From Amaranthus tricolor (taxonomy: Eukaryota; Streptophyta; Magnoliopsida; Caryophyllales; Amaranthaceae): a stretch of DNA of 64,000 bases. Below the pieces are notes generated by a model. That model did no database searches, had not been told where the DNA came from, and saw only the letters and a program-made list of their open reading frames with translations. Location: the NCBI RefSeq assembly GCF_026212465.1, contig NC_080058.1, positions 9,563,485 to 9,627,484 on the forward strand, written 5' to 3'. How positions within the stretch are numbered: the first letter of the stretch is position 1; every line of letters begins with the position of its first letter. Positions 47,126-57,830 of this stretch are shown piece by piece. The position numbers and the translations under genes were made by a program.

Positions 47126-47359
47126 GTCTCTTTCATACCACACAGAATACATTGTTGTTACTAAGATTAGATCTAAAAATAGAAACCCAATTTATTATAT
47201 GATCAAAACCCTCTTGGTTAAACAAAATTAAATAATGTGGATGATATTTTAAAAAAATTGCTTAAGATTGTTTAAACTCAGCTCAATAGATACAACAAAG
47301 CTTCTATCAACTTAACTATTAGATGAAGTATTAGATTTTAAGGTATATATAATTTTATA

Positions 47360-47452
47360 CTTTCCATGTTATGCTATATTTGCTACTGATAGTAACATTT
47401 CTCCACTAAACATGTCACCGTTAATAGCAAGTATTTTTGTTAGGAATATAGA
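47360..47452. mobile_element. Decayed relative of the 108-bp MITE
   Basis: GCTACTGATAGTAACATTTC, CTCCACTAAACATGTCACC and AATAGCAAGTATTTT follow the 42243-42350 copy in order. The right end is badly diverged and overlaps the proposed start of the adjacent LTR. Confidence 0.5.
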
Positions 47453-47640
47453 TAAATCACCCAAATCATATGCTTGATTATAGGAATTATTTTTATTTTC
47501 CATATCTTTTCTTGTAATCTTTTGCTATTATCTCAATCTTTTCCATATTGAGAACCGTTTTGTATTCAATATAATGGAAGTAATGCAATAAACAAAGGCA
47601 AGAGTTTTAGCCAAAACCTTCTCTACATGGTATCAGAGCC
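47438..47640 (+). mobile_element. Short Copia-like LTR with primer-binding site
   Basis: An LTR-like stretch runs from TGTTAGGAAT to CTCTACA (47627). It is followed at once by TGGTATCAGAGCC (47628-47640), complementary to the initiator tRNA-Met 3' end. CTCTACA then TGGTATCAGAGC is typical of plant Copia elements. No internal region follows: a TRIM LTR begins within about 10 bp. The 5' boundary is uncertain because it overlaps a decayed MITE end. Confidence 0.6.
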
Positions 47641-47646
47641 TTTCTT

Positions 47647-48129
47647 CCTACATCGATAAATTAAAAATGGTGTGCACGCTTTATAAGCTATTAGAGACTT
47701 TCTTCCCATTGCCATATGGTTTTGGGATGGTATATATCTCCTTGGCTTATGAAGTGTGTGCACTTGTGTCCCCCCGTTAATATGCTGGCATTAACAATAA
47801 GTCCAGCCTAATTTAACATGGTATCAGAGCCGATGGTTCGATCAATAATTTAAAAATGGTAGGTTCGAAAAGAATGGCGTTCCTACCCTAATTGATTACT
47901 CCCACATGCGAACTTGACGGGGTTCGCATGTGAGGGGGGGTGTTGGGATGAGTTATCCCACATCGATAAATTAAAAAATGGTGTGCACGCTTTATAAGCT
48001 ATTAGAGACTTTCTTCCCATTGCCATATGGTTTTGGGATGGTATATATCTCATTGGCTTATGAAGTGTGTGCACTTGTGTCCCCCCGTTAATATACTGGC
48101 ATTCACAATAAGTCCAGCCTAATTTAACA
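47647..48129 (+). mobile_element. TRIM (miniature LTR retrotransposon)
   Basis: Two nearly identical LTRs flank about 120 bp. LTR2 is 47941-48129, from TGTTGGGATGAG to TTTAACA. LTR1 is 47647-47818, lacking about 17 bp at its 5' end. LTR1 is followed directly by TGGTATCAGAGCC (47819-47831, tRNA-Met primer-binding site). LTR2 is preceded by a polypurine tract, GTGAGGGGGGG (47930-47940). No coding capacity. The LTRs differ at only a few positions, suggesting a fairly recent insertion. The missing 5' tip of LTR1 prevents a target-duplication test. Confidence 0.9.
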
Positions 48130-48267
48130 ATTTTAAAACGAAGAAAATATATAACTTGAATGCTGTCAGTTAAAATTATTGACTGACCTTGAATCTACCA
48201 TGCTCAAAACCATCGTGCATTTCATTACAGATGTGAATATCCTTTGAAAGCAAGGAGCCAAGGACAC

Positions 48268-48295
<28 letters not shown>
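48130..48295 (+). other. Segment ending in a 28-A run
   Basis: Follows the TRIM and ends in 28 consecutive A (48268-48295). A retroposed sequence with a poly(A) tail is possible, but no source gene or target duplication was recognised. Confidence 0.3.
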
Positions 48296-48298
<3 letters not shown>

Positions 48299-51149
48299 AT
48301 TTTAAATGATCTCGATTATTTATAATCTTATAAAAATCATATCATGAATCTAGGAATTTATACAACAATTTTGGATATTTCATGAGTATATTTCTTTAAA
48401 ATAAAAATGTTAAAAAAAAATAAAATTCTTTCCATCAAAAGTCCAAATTAAAACAGTGGTCTAATATATGGGAAAGCAATTCTGGAAAAGCTAAATACGA
48501 CAGAGAGTAGGGTAACAACTACAGATGTGTAGTAAAGTAGAAAAAGTCAATCTACTTTCCAATTCTTAAGAAGAAACATCAGATTAGCCATTGCTACAAA
48601 AAAAAAAAAATAAATAAATAAAATAAAAAAAATAAAAAAGAGTTGTGTAGGAGTATTCAAAGAAAGCTTCTCCTACTGGTTTTAGTTACTGCAAGTCTGA
48701 AAATGTAAGTACCCTAATCCAATGGATAGATGTCTTACTTTAAGTAGGGACTATAGTTATTGTGTACTCATACCAAGGAATTATATTGAAAAGGACTCCA
48801 CCTTTTGTTCTTATGGAGCCTTTAGTGATTCTTTTTCCTAAATATTGCAATTTGGAAACTTACCGTCCTACATTTTTCATGGTACTCTTCACGTAATAAT
48901 TTTTTTTTTGTTTTTTACTTTTTTAGACCAAACCACCATTTGAGAAAGAAGTTTGATATGAACAGTAGTTTGGTATAAATTTAATCTCAAAATCGGTTTC
49001 TTAAATACGAATTAGCTTTAGACAATAATTTTTCAAAAAATTATTAAGAAAACTACTATTTGAGATAACATTAAGTTATTATATGTATATAGCAGTTATG
49101 GTCTCTAGGTTATACATATTCTCTTTTCTCTTGCCATCTCATTATCAGAGAGAATCAAGAGTGATAACATTAAGGGTTGTCATTCTAGGAAATACGTGTT
49201 AATCTAGAAGATCTAATCGCATCTGTTTCTAAGATTATCTCTTGGAACATGGAATTAAGTATCCTGTAGTTTTGTCCAATTATTTTATTTTTCTAATTCA
49301 ACATAATCAATTTTGTTTGTTTGTAAAGGTATTCACCTTTTTTTGTCCCATCAAGACCTCACTTCTCGTTTCTGTTTTTTTTTTTTTTTTTTATTTGCCG
49401 GCAGTTGTGGCATCAACATTTTCTTGGCCTCCAAATTTATAGATCTAATAGGGGTCCTTTTGTTGGGTTCTCGTCCTGAATTACACAAAGCTCCTTCTTC
49501 AATATTAAAAACACAAAGTACGTTAAAAAATATTTTAGATACTATAATAAATAATTAATATTACATAAATAAAAGGTTAAATTCATGAAAATCGATAAAA
49601 CATTGAACAAAGAATCCTTCATATTGTTTAGAATATGTCCCTGGCAATGAAGTCATCAATTTTCAATTATTTGTTCTTTTTCCTCATTACCGGTTTCATC
49701 GTTTTTCTAGCTCCTTCGGTTTCTGTGTATTAGTCATATAGGCCACATTGAGGGAAGTCAAGCGGATGAACATCTTGATCTTTTGCCATCTTCGAAATTC
49801 TACACTCATGATATTTGTTCAACCTGATAAAGTTTGAAGTGAGATCCTTAACCCTTGCTATGGTTCAAAAAGATATCACAATAATTTATCAAAAATATAA
49901 CCAAAATATATAATGCAAATTACAAACTAAAAAATTGTATTCCCCTGTGAGTATGGCAATGGACTTTTTGTTGTATGATCGCCAAGTTGTAGAACACCGT
50001 AAAAATTAATTTGCAACAATGAATGTCATTCGAAAACGTGATACTAGCTAATTGTAGTTGTATGAAAACTTTACTATTGTAATATTTTTTCCACACTAAT
50101 ATCTGCGCATATGATATAAAATTCACAATTAGATACAAATAATTACTCTATCACAGTTGGTAGTAAGTGTGTTGTTCTTGAAGATTAAGAAATCAGAAAC
50201 TAAACGAAGAGGTCTTTGAATGTTCATATGAAAAGAGGACAACAAGAATACATGAATTCTAGAATAACAAATGATACAGAAATATCAACAATCTTTTCCC
50301 ATACATGCAATTTCCTCTCTCTATATTTTATAGTTAGCATGATTTCATCCCATCTATTCCAACATAAAATTGATTTCTTCAATCAATATTAATGAAGAAG
50401 TATAGCTCTATGTAACTTTCTTTATCTGAAATAATAATCGGATATCCTTGAACATATGCGACTATATTGAAGTGCTCGGACTAGTACATAAGAGTGCTTG
50501 AACGAGTAAGAGCTAAAAAACTTTCCAATAGCATATGGCCTCGAAGCTGACCAAAAACAAACACAAAGTGATCGAATGAGTAAGACGTTGCTGGAACGAG
50601 CATAGAATTAACGCGCAAGCTCATTTTGAGCTCTTGATTGTTCATTTTGTAATATACTTACTTTGCATGTTCAAAACACTTAGCACCTTAAATTAAAATA
50701 TTTATTTGTCAGAAACACCCTATCATTGTCCAACAATTCTATATATAAACCCATTCAAGTATGTATTATGAGACGTCGAATATGTATATTTGTTTTTTTT
50801 GTTTCACTTTAATAAACTTTTACACCATTATTGTCGTAGCCTTTGTGAATAGATAGGATTCCTTGAAAAAAATCTATACAATCTAATGCTAGAATTTGCA
50901 CGCCTATTGGCTATTGTTTACTTATTTGTAGCCCCAAGAAGAAATAAACGTGAAATGATGAAACTTCTTGTGACAGGACAAGCCCTATGTGCGTAGTGGG
51001 GGAGGACAAAAAATGGAGGCTTCCATTCCTAGAGTTTTGAAATTAATGTCATTCCTACAAGAGTTAAGAGTACACCACATTCACTCCACTCTCCACTAGT
51101 CCATTTATGCTTTGCTTAAATTAATAAAATTAATTTTTTTTATATAGGA
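48296..51149. other. Intergenic, no supported gene
   Basis: AT-rich with an 18-T run at 49375-49392. About 50460-50620 repeats GAACGAGTAAGA/TCGAATGAGTAAGA-like words and may be an LTR fragment. No coding sequence can be defended. Confidence 0.35.
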
Positions 51150-51441
51150 CTTAGTATAATGATTATTGATTTTTAATTTACATTTCCTTTAAAGTGATTT
51201 AATGATATTTTATTTGATTTTTAGTGACATATATAATTACTACTATAATCTATATTGACATTTATGAGAAAAGTTATTAGATTCTATGTCGCGAAAAGCT
51301 TGACTACGATTTTTATTATGCTGCTAAAGAGTATAAAAAAGTCATTAAATCCACTATGTACACCATTAGAAATTTTAGGTACTGAGATTTGATTAAATAT
51401 CACTAAATAATATCCCATTAAAAATATATTATGTTATAGTG
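51150..51441. mobile_element. CACTA-like MITE, about 290 bp
   Basis: The right end read inward is CACTATAACATAATATATT. The left end, TTAGTATAATGATTATTGAT, is a decayed inverted counterpart, and both are followed by ATTTTTAAT and an AGTGAT.TTTAAT block. TTTAGTGACATA and GTCATTAAATCCACTATG inside are typical subterminal words. Confidence 0.45.
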
Positions 51442-52299
51442 GTTCTAAAATTACATTTATTCTCAAAATTATATGCATGTATCCGTCTGATGCCTATATT
51501 TAGTATATTACTATCAAAATATTTCATGCAATAGTGCAATTGCTTGATCATATATTCATATTTCTTTAATAATTCATTAATGAAAACTGAAATACTCACT
51601 ATTTATGTCCAATAAATTTTGCTATATTTTTTTTTTATTATTGTCTGTCATTTGTAATAAGCTATATTTGTATTTTTGGATAAGATCCACACTCCTACTT
51701 TATCATCATTCAAACATTTAAATTATATTTTCTTCCTATTCACAAATTCTCCCCCTTTCTCATAAATCACATTTTTTTATCCATTTATTTTGTTTGCTTA
51801 AAATTTATCTTTATAGCAAATTATATGAGAAATAGAAATATAATTTTAACACCTATACCAAATGCTTTATTTTGGAAGATGGATCTCAAAATAATACATT
51901 AATAGATGTAATTTTGTTTTTATACTTCTAATAAATATTTCGTTTCTATACTCATAAATTTGTTTCTCTAGGGTTGAGAGTGGGCTGGTACCAGTTTCCT
52001 CAAAGTAACGATAATGGTTACTTTATAAAGAAAACTAATAACACAATCTAACGGATTAGATAATACATTCATTTAAAATTATTAGGTTTCTGATCCAATT
52101 ATATTTATCAGTGTTGCGTTTTTGATCTTATTATATGTATTAGTATTGTATTTTGGGTATGAAAAGAGATAAAAGTTATTAAGAGATCACAAACATTACC
52201 AATTAATTATTAATTATATTTAAAGAGCCAAATAAGATGAAAACGAATTGCAGAGGTCCAAATGATACGAACTTATAAGTGTCGAAATAATGGAGTTTA
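51442..52299. other. Intergenic, no gene seen
   Basis: AT-rich sequence with no recognisable coding or repeat structure. Confidence 0.35.
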
Positions 52300-52740
52300 T
52301 AAACTTTTTTTTTTACAATCACCATTAGTACAAAATACCCCACTTTGTTGTGGTTGCAAAGGGCCTTTTGTGTCGATTGTAAGACGACGCAATCGCGGTC
52401 ACGCATCAAGCCTTGTGTCGGTTGAAAAATGACACAAGGGGTCCAAAAAATGAAGCTTAGGTAAGACTTCTTCGTCAATATATTTCTTCGAAATTAATTC
52501 AACATGCCTCCAAAAAGTAAAACTTTAGGCCGACAAGCCTCGTAAGTGTTGGTGTTGGAAAAACTGATGCTCGAAAGACTTGCCTAGGGCGGAGCTTAGA
52601 CCGTCTTCTAATAGTGTTGGTGTTGGAGAAACTGACGCTCAAAAGGCTTGCCTTGAGTGAAGCTTAGACCATCCTTTTGTGTCAGTTTTATAGATACTAA
52701 CGCAAAAAGGCTTGCCTAAACTCAAAAGGCATGCAAATGA
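52300..52740. mobile_element. Fragment with CACTA-type subterminal motifs and an internal duplication
   Basis: CTTTTGTGTCGATTG, CTTGTGTCGGTTGAAAAATG and CTTTTGTGTCAGTTTT resemble the TGTGTCGGTT subterminal repeats of CACTA-like elements. A unit of about 62 bp is tandemly duplicated (52547-52608 and 52614-52675; GTGTTGGTGTTGGARAAACT ... GCTTAGACC). No termini were located. Confidence 0.4.
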
Positions 52741-53589
52741 AAATAAAGTAGATACTAAATTGAAATAGAGCAGATTATCGACGAGTTGCCACTTGCCAAA
52801 CATATATTTCATCCGATTTACACAAATTGACCTATTTGATTTTTTACTTTATTCAATTCACTAATTTAATCCTAGATATATTCAATCGTGTATAATTAAA
52901 AATTTATATAAATTTATTCTGAATAAAATACAAATAAATAGAAATACCATTAAAATATCAAATGAAAACTATTCTGATTTAGTGGTAGTATGAATATATG
53001 GACTTGATTAAAGTGTACATTTAGCTGTTTAAAATAATAAATAAAAAATTATTTGATCCATCTCGTTGAATGAAATGCTCACTAAATAGAAAAAAAAAAC
53101 ATAATTTGACCATTATTATTTATTAGTACGTACTACGAGTATAGTAGCACTGGATTTGTGCAGTTTTCCCAAAGTTGAGGTCTGCTGTCGTCTTCACAGT
53201 TACAGTTTGACTGCTTCTTAGAGTCCTTTCCACCGTCAGATTATCGTCACCAAGGCACGTGGTTCGCTGATTCGTCGGAGAAAGATTGACCGCAGCTACC
53301 AATGTCTCTTACTTTTTGCAAACTCACAAATCTTTTTGTCAACATGTTTTGATACTACTTCAACTACATTCTTTCTTTTAGTTGCGGCCAAACTAAGTTT
53401 GGCGCTATTTTATTTTTTTTATAATAATTTATATATTTTGTTTATTATAAAAAAAAAATATATGTAAGATTTTTGTTTTATTTGTTTCGCTATTATTTAG
53501 AGCATATAATGGTTATTGGAAAAAAGTAAATCAATTAAATTCAATAAACTAATTAAATAAATAATTAATTGAAAATATCCCAAAATTGC
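52741..53589. other. Intergenic, no gene seen
   Basis: AT-rich. GC content rises at 53150-53300, but no frame with protein-like composition was found. Confidence 0.35.
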
Positions 53590-54250
53590 AAAAGGATCTG
53601 TTTTGGTATAAGCACAGGTCGCGACTCGCGACATTAATTGCGGCTCGCGAGTTTGGTCGCGGACCGCGACTTTCCCGCTGGTTTTTGCAATGTTCATTTT
53701 ATTCGATTTTGTTAGTTATGTTATAACTACCTATGGTTAATATGATTATATTAACTAAATATATTGGGAGGATTGATTTATAATCGACATTGATTCGTGA
53801 ATCGATGTTGCGGTTCATGAAGTGACATATTACTTCATGAATGGCTGTATTCTCTTCTATAAATATAGAAGACACGTGTAAGTTATTTCTTACATGAAAT
53901 ATATATGGAATATACATGCATTTTCTAAATTCTTTTCCTCTCTGGCATTGTATATAGAGAACTTGCAATCCTCGATATTGTAAATTTCAGTTTCTTCTTC
54001 TATTTAAGTTTTTCTCATATCGTTCTAATTTCCTTATGCTAGGAATTTAGTGTAATTCTTTATATCTCACAACATATTTCCGGTATACATTCCCAATCAC
54101 CGTAGTAGGGAGGAGATGATGTTTTAGGAAGAGAGTCTCGCCTAGAACTTATATCAAGTCACATACAAAATCTTCTTGTTACTATATTCAATATATGGTG
54201 ATTCCCGATGATGAAGTTTACATTTGGTGTATGTTAAGCAAAGGTTTGAA
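53590..54250. mobile_element. Possible LTR retrotransposon fragment
   Basis: A GC-rich palindromic patch (GGTCGCGACTCGCGAC, GGTCGCGGACCGCGAC; 53618-53672) is followed by a region with TCTATAAATATAG (53854-53866), as in an LTR promoter. Termini, primer-binding site and partner LTR are missing. Confidence 0.3.
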
Positions 54251-54306
54251 TTTGTCATATGTTTTTGTAACCTACTAAGTTTATACAACAGTCACATATT
54301 TTTATA

Positions 54307-54818
54307 CTCCCTCCTATTCTCCATAAGTGTCCCATTTGCTTTTTGGACATTATTCGTCTTTTACTCTTAATTTGTATTTTATTATTAATCTGTAGGTTAA
54401 AATATAATCAAGTGGAATCTTGTCTGATTCCTATGTTTTTCTCACTATTTTTCTTATAATATTTTTTAATAATTATAATCAAGTGGTATCTTGTTTAATT
54501 TTTTTTTTAATATTTATATCCGATAATTTATCGATGGACAATTTTCATGAAAAAGAGGAGGTAGGAACTAATACTTCTTGGGTTCCAAAATATTTACAAC
54601 ATTGACTTTTGATACAATCCAAAATATTTACTAACAATTCTTAATATTTCTAATTAATTATAATAAAAAATTATAAAAATTTAATATTAATAATTTTCAT
54701 ATAAAAACGAATCAGATAAGATTTAATTTGACTATATTTTAACTTATAAATTAAAATTAAATGTAAATTAAAGATCATAAATAAACAAACACAAATTAAG
54801 AACGACATGGAAAATGAG
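54307..54818. mobile_element. Degenerate Stowaway-like MITE
   Basis: CTCCCTCCTATTCTCCATAA after a TA, and GCTTTTTGGACATTATTCG inside, resemble the 27403-27661 copy (GTCCAAAAAGC inverted). The right end (ACATGGAAAATGAG then TA) is only a weak mirror. Internal direct repeats of TATAATCAAGTGG suggest further rearrangement. Confidence 0.55.
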
Positions 54819-54938
54819 TATTATTGTTCTAATTCAATTGTAATGAATTTACCATTACCAAAAAAAAAAAATGCTAATAGTTGAGTAATGAGAGTGATGA
54901 CCCACCAAAGAAACAACAAAAATATATACTAAGTAATA

Positions 54939-55481
54939 CTATTCAAATGTAAATGGTTGGAGTGCTTGTAACACCCTAACTACTGCAAGCACTTGATCAA
55001 TATTTTTAATTGTAAAATCCAATTCTTTAATGAAGTCATTTATTTCAACAATTATCCTTTCTAAACTATAGTTTTTCCTATTAATCACATTTAATGATTC
55101 TTTAACCTCCCTAATGTAATTTCTTTCCCTAATCATCCAATCTTCCAACATTGCCTTTACCTGATCTCTTTCTTTTTTCTTTTCTTGAAACTTTATCTCC
55201 ACTTTTTCCTTGTTTATTGTCAAATAATTCATAAAATTCGACACCATTTCATTTGATAACTCTAACGACCGGACGTCCAAGTCGTACCTCGTCACATCAG
55301 CCTCCAGCGATTCAATGGTCTGCGAAAGCCCAATTAAATCCAAGCGTTTTTGCTCGAAAAAGTCGAGTTCTTGTTCTTGTTCTTCTTCCATTTCTTCCAA
55401 TTCTTCTATTTCTTCCCTGTGTCTCGTTGATGTTTCTAGCATTTCTTGCAACATTTTCATTGGATCTCCTAAATTGCCCAT
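54939..55481 (-). CDS. Coiled-coil protein of unknown function (180 aa)
   Basis: An intact single-exon frame on the minus strand. It starts MGNLGDPMKMLQEMLETS and is then dominated by Glu, Lys, Leu and Ile in heptad-like order (EEIEELEEMEEEQEQELD; EKVEIKFQEKKKERDQVKAM; about residues 20-165). It ends LQALQPFTFE. There is no signal peptide, membrane span or recognised catalytic motif. A helical scaffold or regulatory protein is the most that can be said. The codon content and length stand out from the AT-rich surroundings, and a partial duplicate at 57530-57706 preserves the F....L.L..LS..IES pattern of residues about 42-60, which supports this being a real gene. An intron-containing longer model cannot be excluded. 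Confidence 0.6.
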   Translation of the reverse strand: MGNLGDPMKMLQEMLETSTRHREEIEELEEMEEEQEQELDFFEQKRLDLIGLSQTIESLEADVTRYDLDVRSLELSNEMVSNFMNYLTINKEKVEIKFQEKKKERDQVKAMLEDWMIRERNYIREVKESLNVINRKNYSLERIIVEINDFIKELDFTIKNIDQVLAVVRVLQALQPFTFE

Positions 55482-55611
55482 TTTGTGAAACGATGATGAG
55501 ATTCAAAGGTATTGGAATGGGATTTGGGAAGTTTTCATTAAAGTATTTTATTAAACGAAAATGGAAATGGGTTTTATGGTAATTAGTGGTTTTAGGGAAG
55601 TTTGGCGTTTT

Positions 55612-55805
55612 ATTTTAACAATCCGTCTTGTATTAGACCGTCTCATTGTGAAATAACGGGTCTATACAAATGACCTGTTAGTAAAAGAGAAGAATGACCA
55701 CATACAGGAAATCGTTTCTTATTACCAATTTTAACTTTTTATTTTTTTAATATTTTTGACTTGCCTAATTAAAGTCGTTTCACAGTAAGACGATATCAAA
55801 AGAAA
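55612..55805. mobile_element. GAGACG-family foldback MITE near the coiled-coil gene
   Basis: CCGTCTTGTATTAGACCGTC on the left and GTCGTTTCACAGTAAGACG on the right, about 130 bp upstream of the coiled-coil start codon. Confidence 0.5.
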
Positions 55806-55904
55806 ATTAGTGTTATTTTAATTTATTTCCATCATTGTAATTTTAAGGCAGTATATAATCGGGTAAGATTAATTACAAGTTTACAAATTACAATAAAGGG
55901 TTAA

Positions 55905-57110
55905 AATTAGGTGTGTGCAAAAATATACGTTTCGGAATATCTGTTATTCGATTTTAAAAAATCAGATAATTTATTCGATTTTTGAACATTAGATGATTTG
56001 GATCGAATGTTCGGTTTTTAAACCGGATAGCAGATTTAGATCAAGATATTTGAATGTTATATTCGGATATCCAATTTTCCTAATTTTTTCTATTTTATTT
56101 ATTAATAAATATAATTTTTATTAAAATAGAATATAAATATTCAATCACATTCCTAAAATGATTTTCTTTCAAACTATAAAAATAAGCTTGATTAAAGAAA
56201 GATATGTGTAAAAACTTTTTTTTTTTTTAAAAAAAAAAGAAAATTACACATGGTAGCATTCAGTTTCTATGAAACGCCAATAGTATCACTTTTGTAAGAT
56301 TATCCCACATTGTAGTATCCAGTTTATGCACTATCTAACTACCGTAGTATTTTCCGTTAAATTCTTGTTAATTTCCGCTTAATTTATCATTTTTGTAAAA
56401 TTATTCTACATGGTAGCATCCAGTTTTTGCTCTCAAATGTTTGATTCACAATTTTTACTTTTAATTCACCGACTAATTTATCAACGCCCTTAAATGTAGT
56501 AACAATTTTATTTTCATTCAAATTATTGGTATTATAAAATTCAAAAGGTGCATTACAAACACTAATAAATAATTCAAAAGGCGCATTTTATTAGCTCAAA
56601 AAGTGCATTTCATAAGTTTAAAAGGTGTGTTTCATAAGTTCAAAAGGTGCATTTATTCAAAGCACTAATACATATCTACTTAATTGTTACAATATTTAAG
56701 GGCGTTGATAAATTAATCGGTGAATTAAAAGTTAAAATGGGTGAATTATACATTTGAGAGCAAAAAGTGGATGCTACTATGTGGAAAAATCTTACAAAAT
56801 GATGAATCAAATGGAAAATTATCAAGAATTTGACGGAAAATGCTAATGTAGTTAGAAACTGGATGCTACTATGTGGAAAAATCTTACAAATTAAAAGTGC
56901 TACCACTAGCGTTTCATGAAAACTGGATGTTACCATGTGGAATTTCCCAAAAAAAAAATTATAAAATCGGATATATGGATTAAACCGAATATCTGAATTT
57001 TATATACCCGATTTTCTCGGATCGAAATCGGATCATGATTTTCACTATTTGAAAAACCATTATCCTAATCCAGATCGATTCGAACATCTTAATGAAACTT
57101 AAAAGTTGAA
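55905..57110. mobile_element. Non-autonomous hAT-like element split by a nested foldback
   Basis: Left part (55905-56095) begins TTAGGTGTGTGCAAAAATAT and repeats GGATAT/TCGGAT motifs (ATATTCGGATATCCAATTTT). Right part (56955-57110) carries ATCGGATATATGG, CCGAATATCTG and TCTCGGATCGAAATCGGATC. The two are subterminal-repeat zones of one element, interrupted by 56241-56948. The right tip is unclear. Confidence 0.5.
56241..56948. mobile_element. Foldback element with about 270-bp arms
   Basis: Left arm AAATTACACATGGTAGCATT, ATGAAACGCC, TTTGTAAGATTATCCCACAT, ATTTATCAACGCCCTTAA. The right arm is its inverted copy (TTAAGGGCGTTGATAAAT, GGATGCTACTATGTGGAAAA, GCGTTTCATGAAAACTGG, CCATGTGGAATTT). Each arm holds two or three GGTAGCATCCAGTTT words. 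The loop (56540-56660) has TTCAAAAGGTGCATTTY units in tandem. Confidence 0.8.
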
Positions 57111-57529
57111 GAGGTTGGAAATCAAGTCTTATCGTAATTGAAGTAAGTATCGTCTTTTTAAAACAGGGTTAATAAAAGGGATTAGAATGAGCATTTCAAA
57201 TTTAAGTGCTATATGATATTTTTGAGGGATGTTTGATTTTTTCTGGTAATGATTGAGCGGCTCAGATATAAATTGCCTTGGCAAAGTTATTCAAAAAAAA
57301 GTTTGCCTCGGCAAATTCTATTTTACAAGTCTAAGAGAGTAGTAGAGTTTCCCATCATAAAAAATGAGAGGAGACTAAGAGAGTAAGTAGGGTTTCCCAT
57401 CATAAAAAAAGAGTAAAGTACTATATAAGTGTTCAACATAAATAAAATTCAAGTCTAATCTACTAAATAAATGTGGGTAATAATTAAGCTTCTTAAATTT
57501 TGCAAATTACAAAATTAAACCCCTTCACT

Positions 57530-57706
57530 TTAATTAAGATAAATTTTGCCAAGAATAGCCGCACCATTTCTTTTTCTGCCTTTAATACCTCGCCCCTCGA
57601 CAAATGATTCAATGACCTTTGAAAGCATAGTTAGTTTCAGTGTGTTTCGACGAAAAAGTTCGATTGTTTTGTTACTGTTTTCTTGGGATTGTTTTGTTTT
57701 GCTCAT
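57530..57706 (-). pseudogene. Truncated, decayed paralogue of the coiled-coil gene
   Basis: A 58-codon frame on the minus strand (start MSKTKQSQ, stop TAA at 57530-57532). ELFRRNTLKLTMLSKVIES lines up with DFFEQKRLDLIGLSQTIES of the protein at 54939-55481. The sequence upstream (57707-57830) also matches that gene's upstream region, including CATTTTGAAATGATGATGA against CATTTTGTGAAACGATGATGA, then AAAGGTATTGRRATG and TTATTAAACGAAA. The homology ends soon after, so this is a partial tandem copy that lost its coiled coil, or a short diverged gene. Confidence 0.55.
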
Positions 57707-57830
57707 TTTGAAATGATGATGAAATTTTAAGGTATTGAGATGATATTAGAAATAATTTATTAAACCGAAAGAAATGAAGAGATAAAAAATAATATGGAAA
57801 TGGGATTTTGGGGAATGATTTATCAAAGTG

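Noticed and set aside
47883..48074. 63-codon minus-strand ORF
   Set aside because: Falls across the TRIM LTR; no coding evidence.
49242..49558. Overlapping plus-strand ORFs with poly-Phe
   Set aside because: They read through an 18-T homopolymer; no conserved sequence is recognised.
55253..55582. 109-codon plus-strand ORF
   Set aside because: Antisense to the coiled-coil frame; its Leu/Pro/Ser/Phe runs are complements of Glu/Lys-rich codons.
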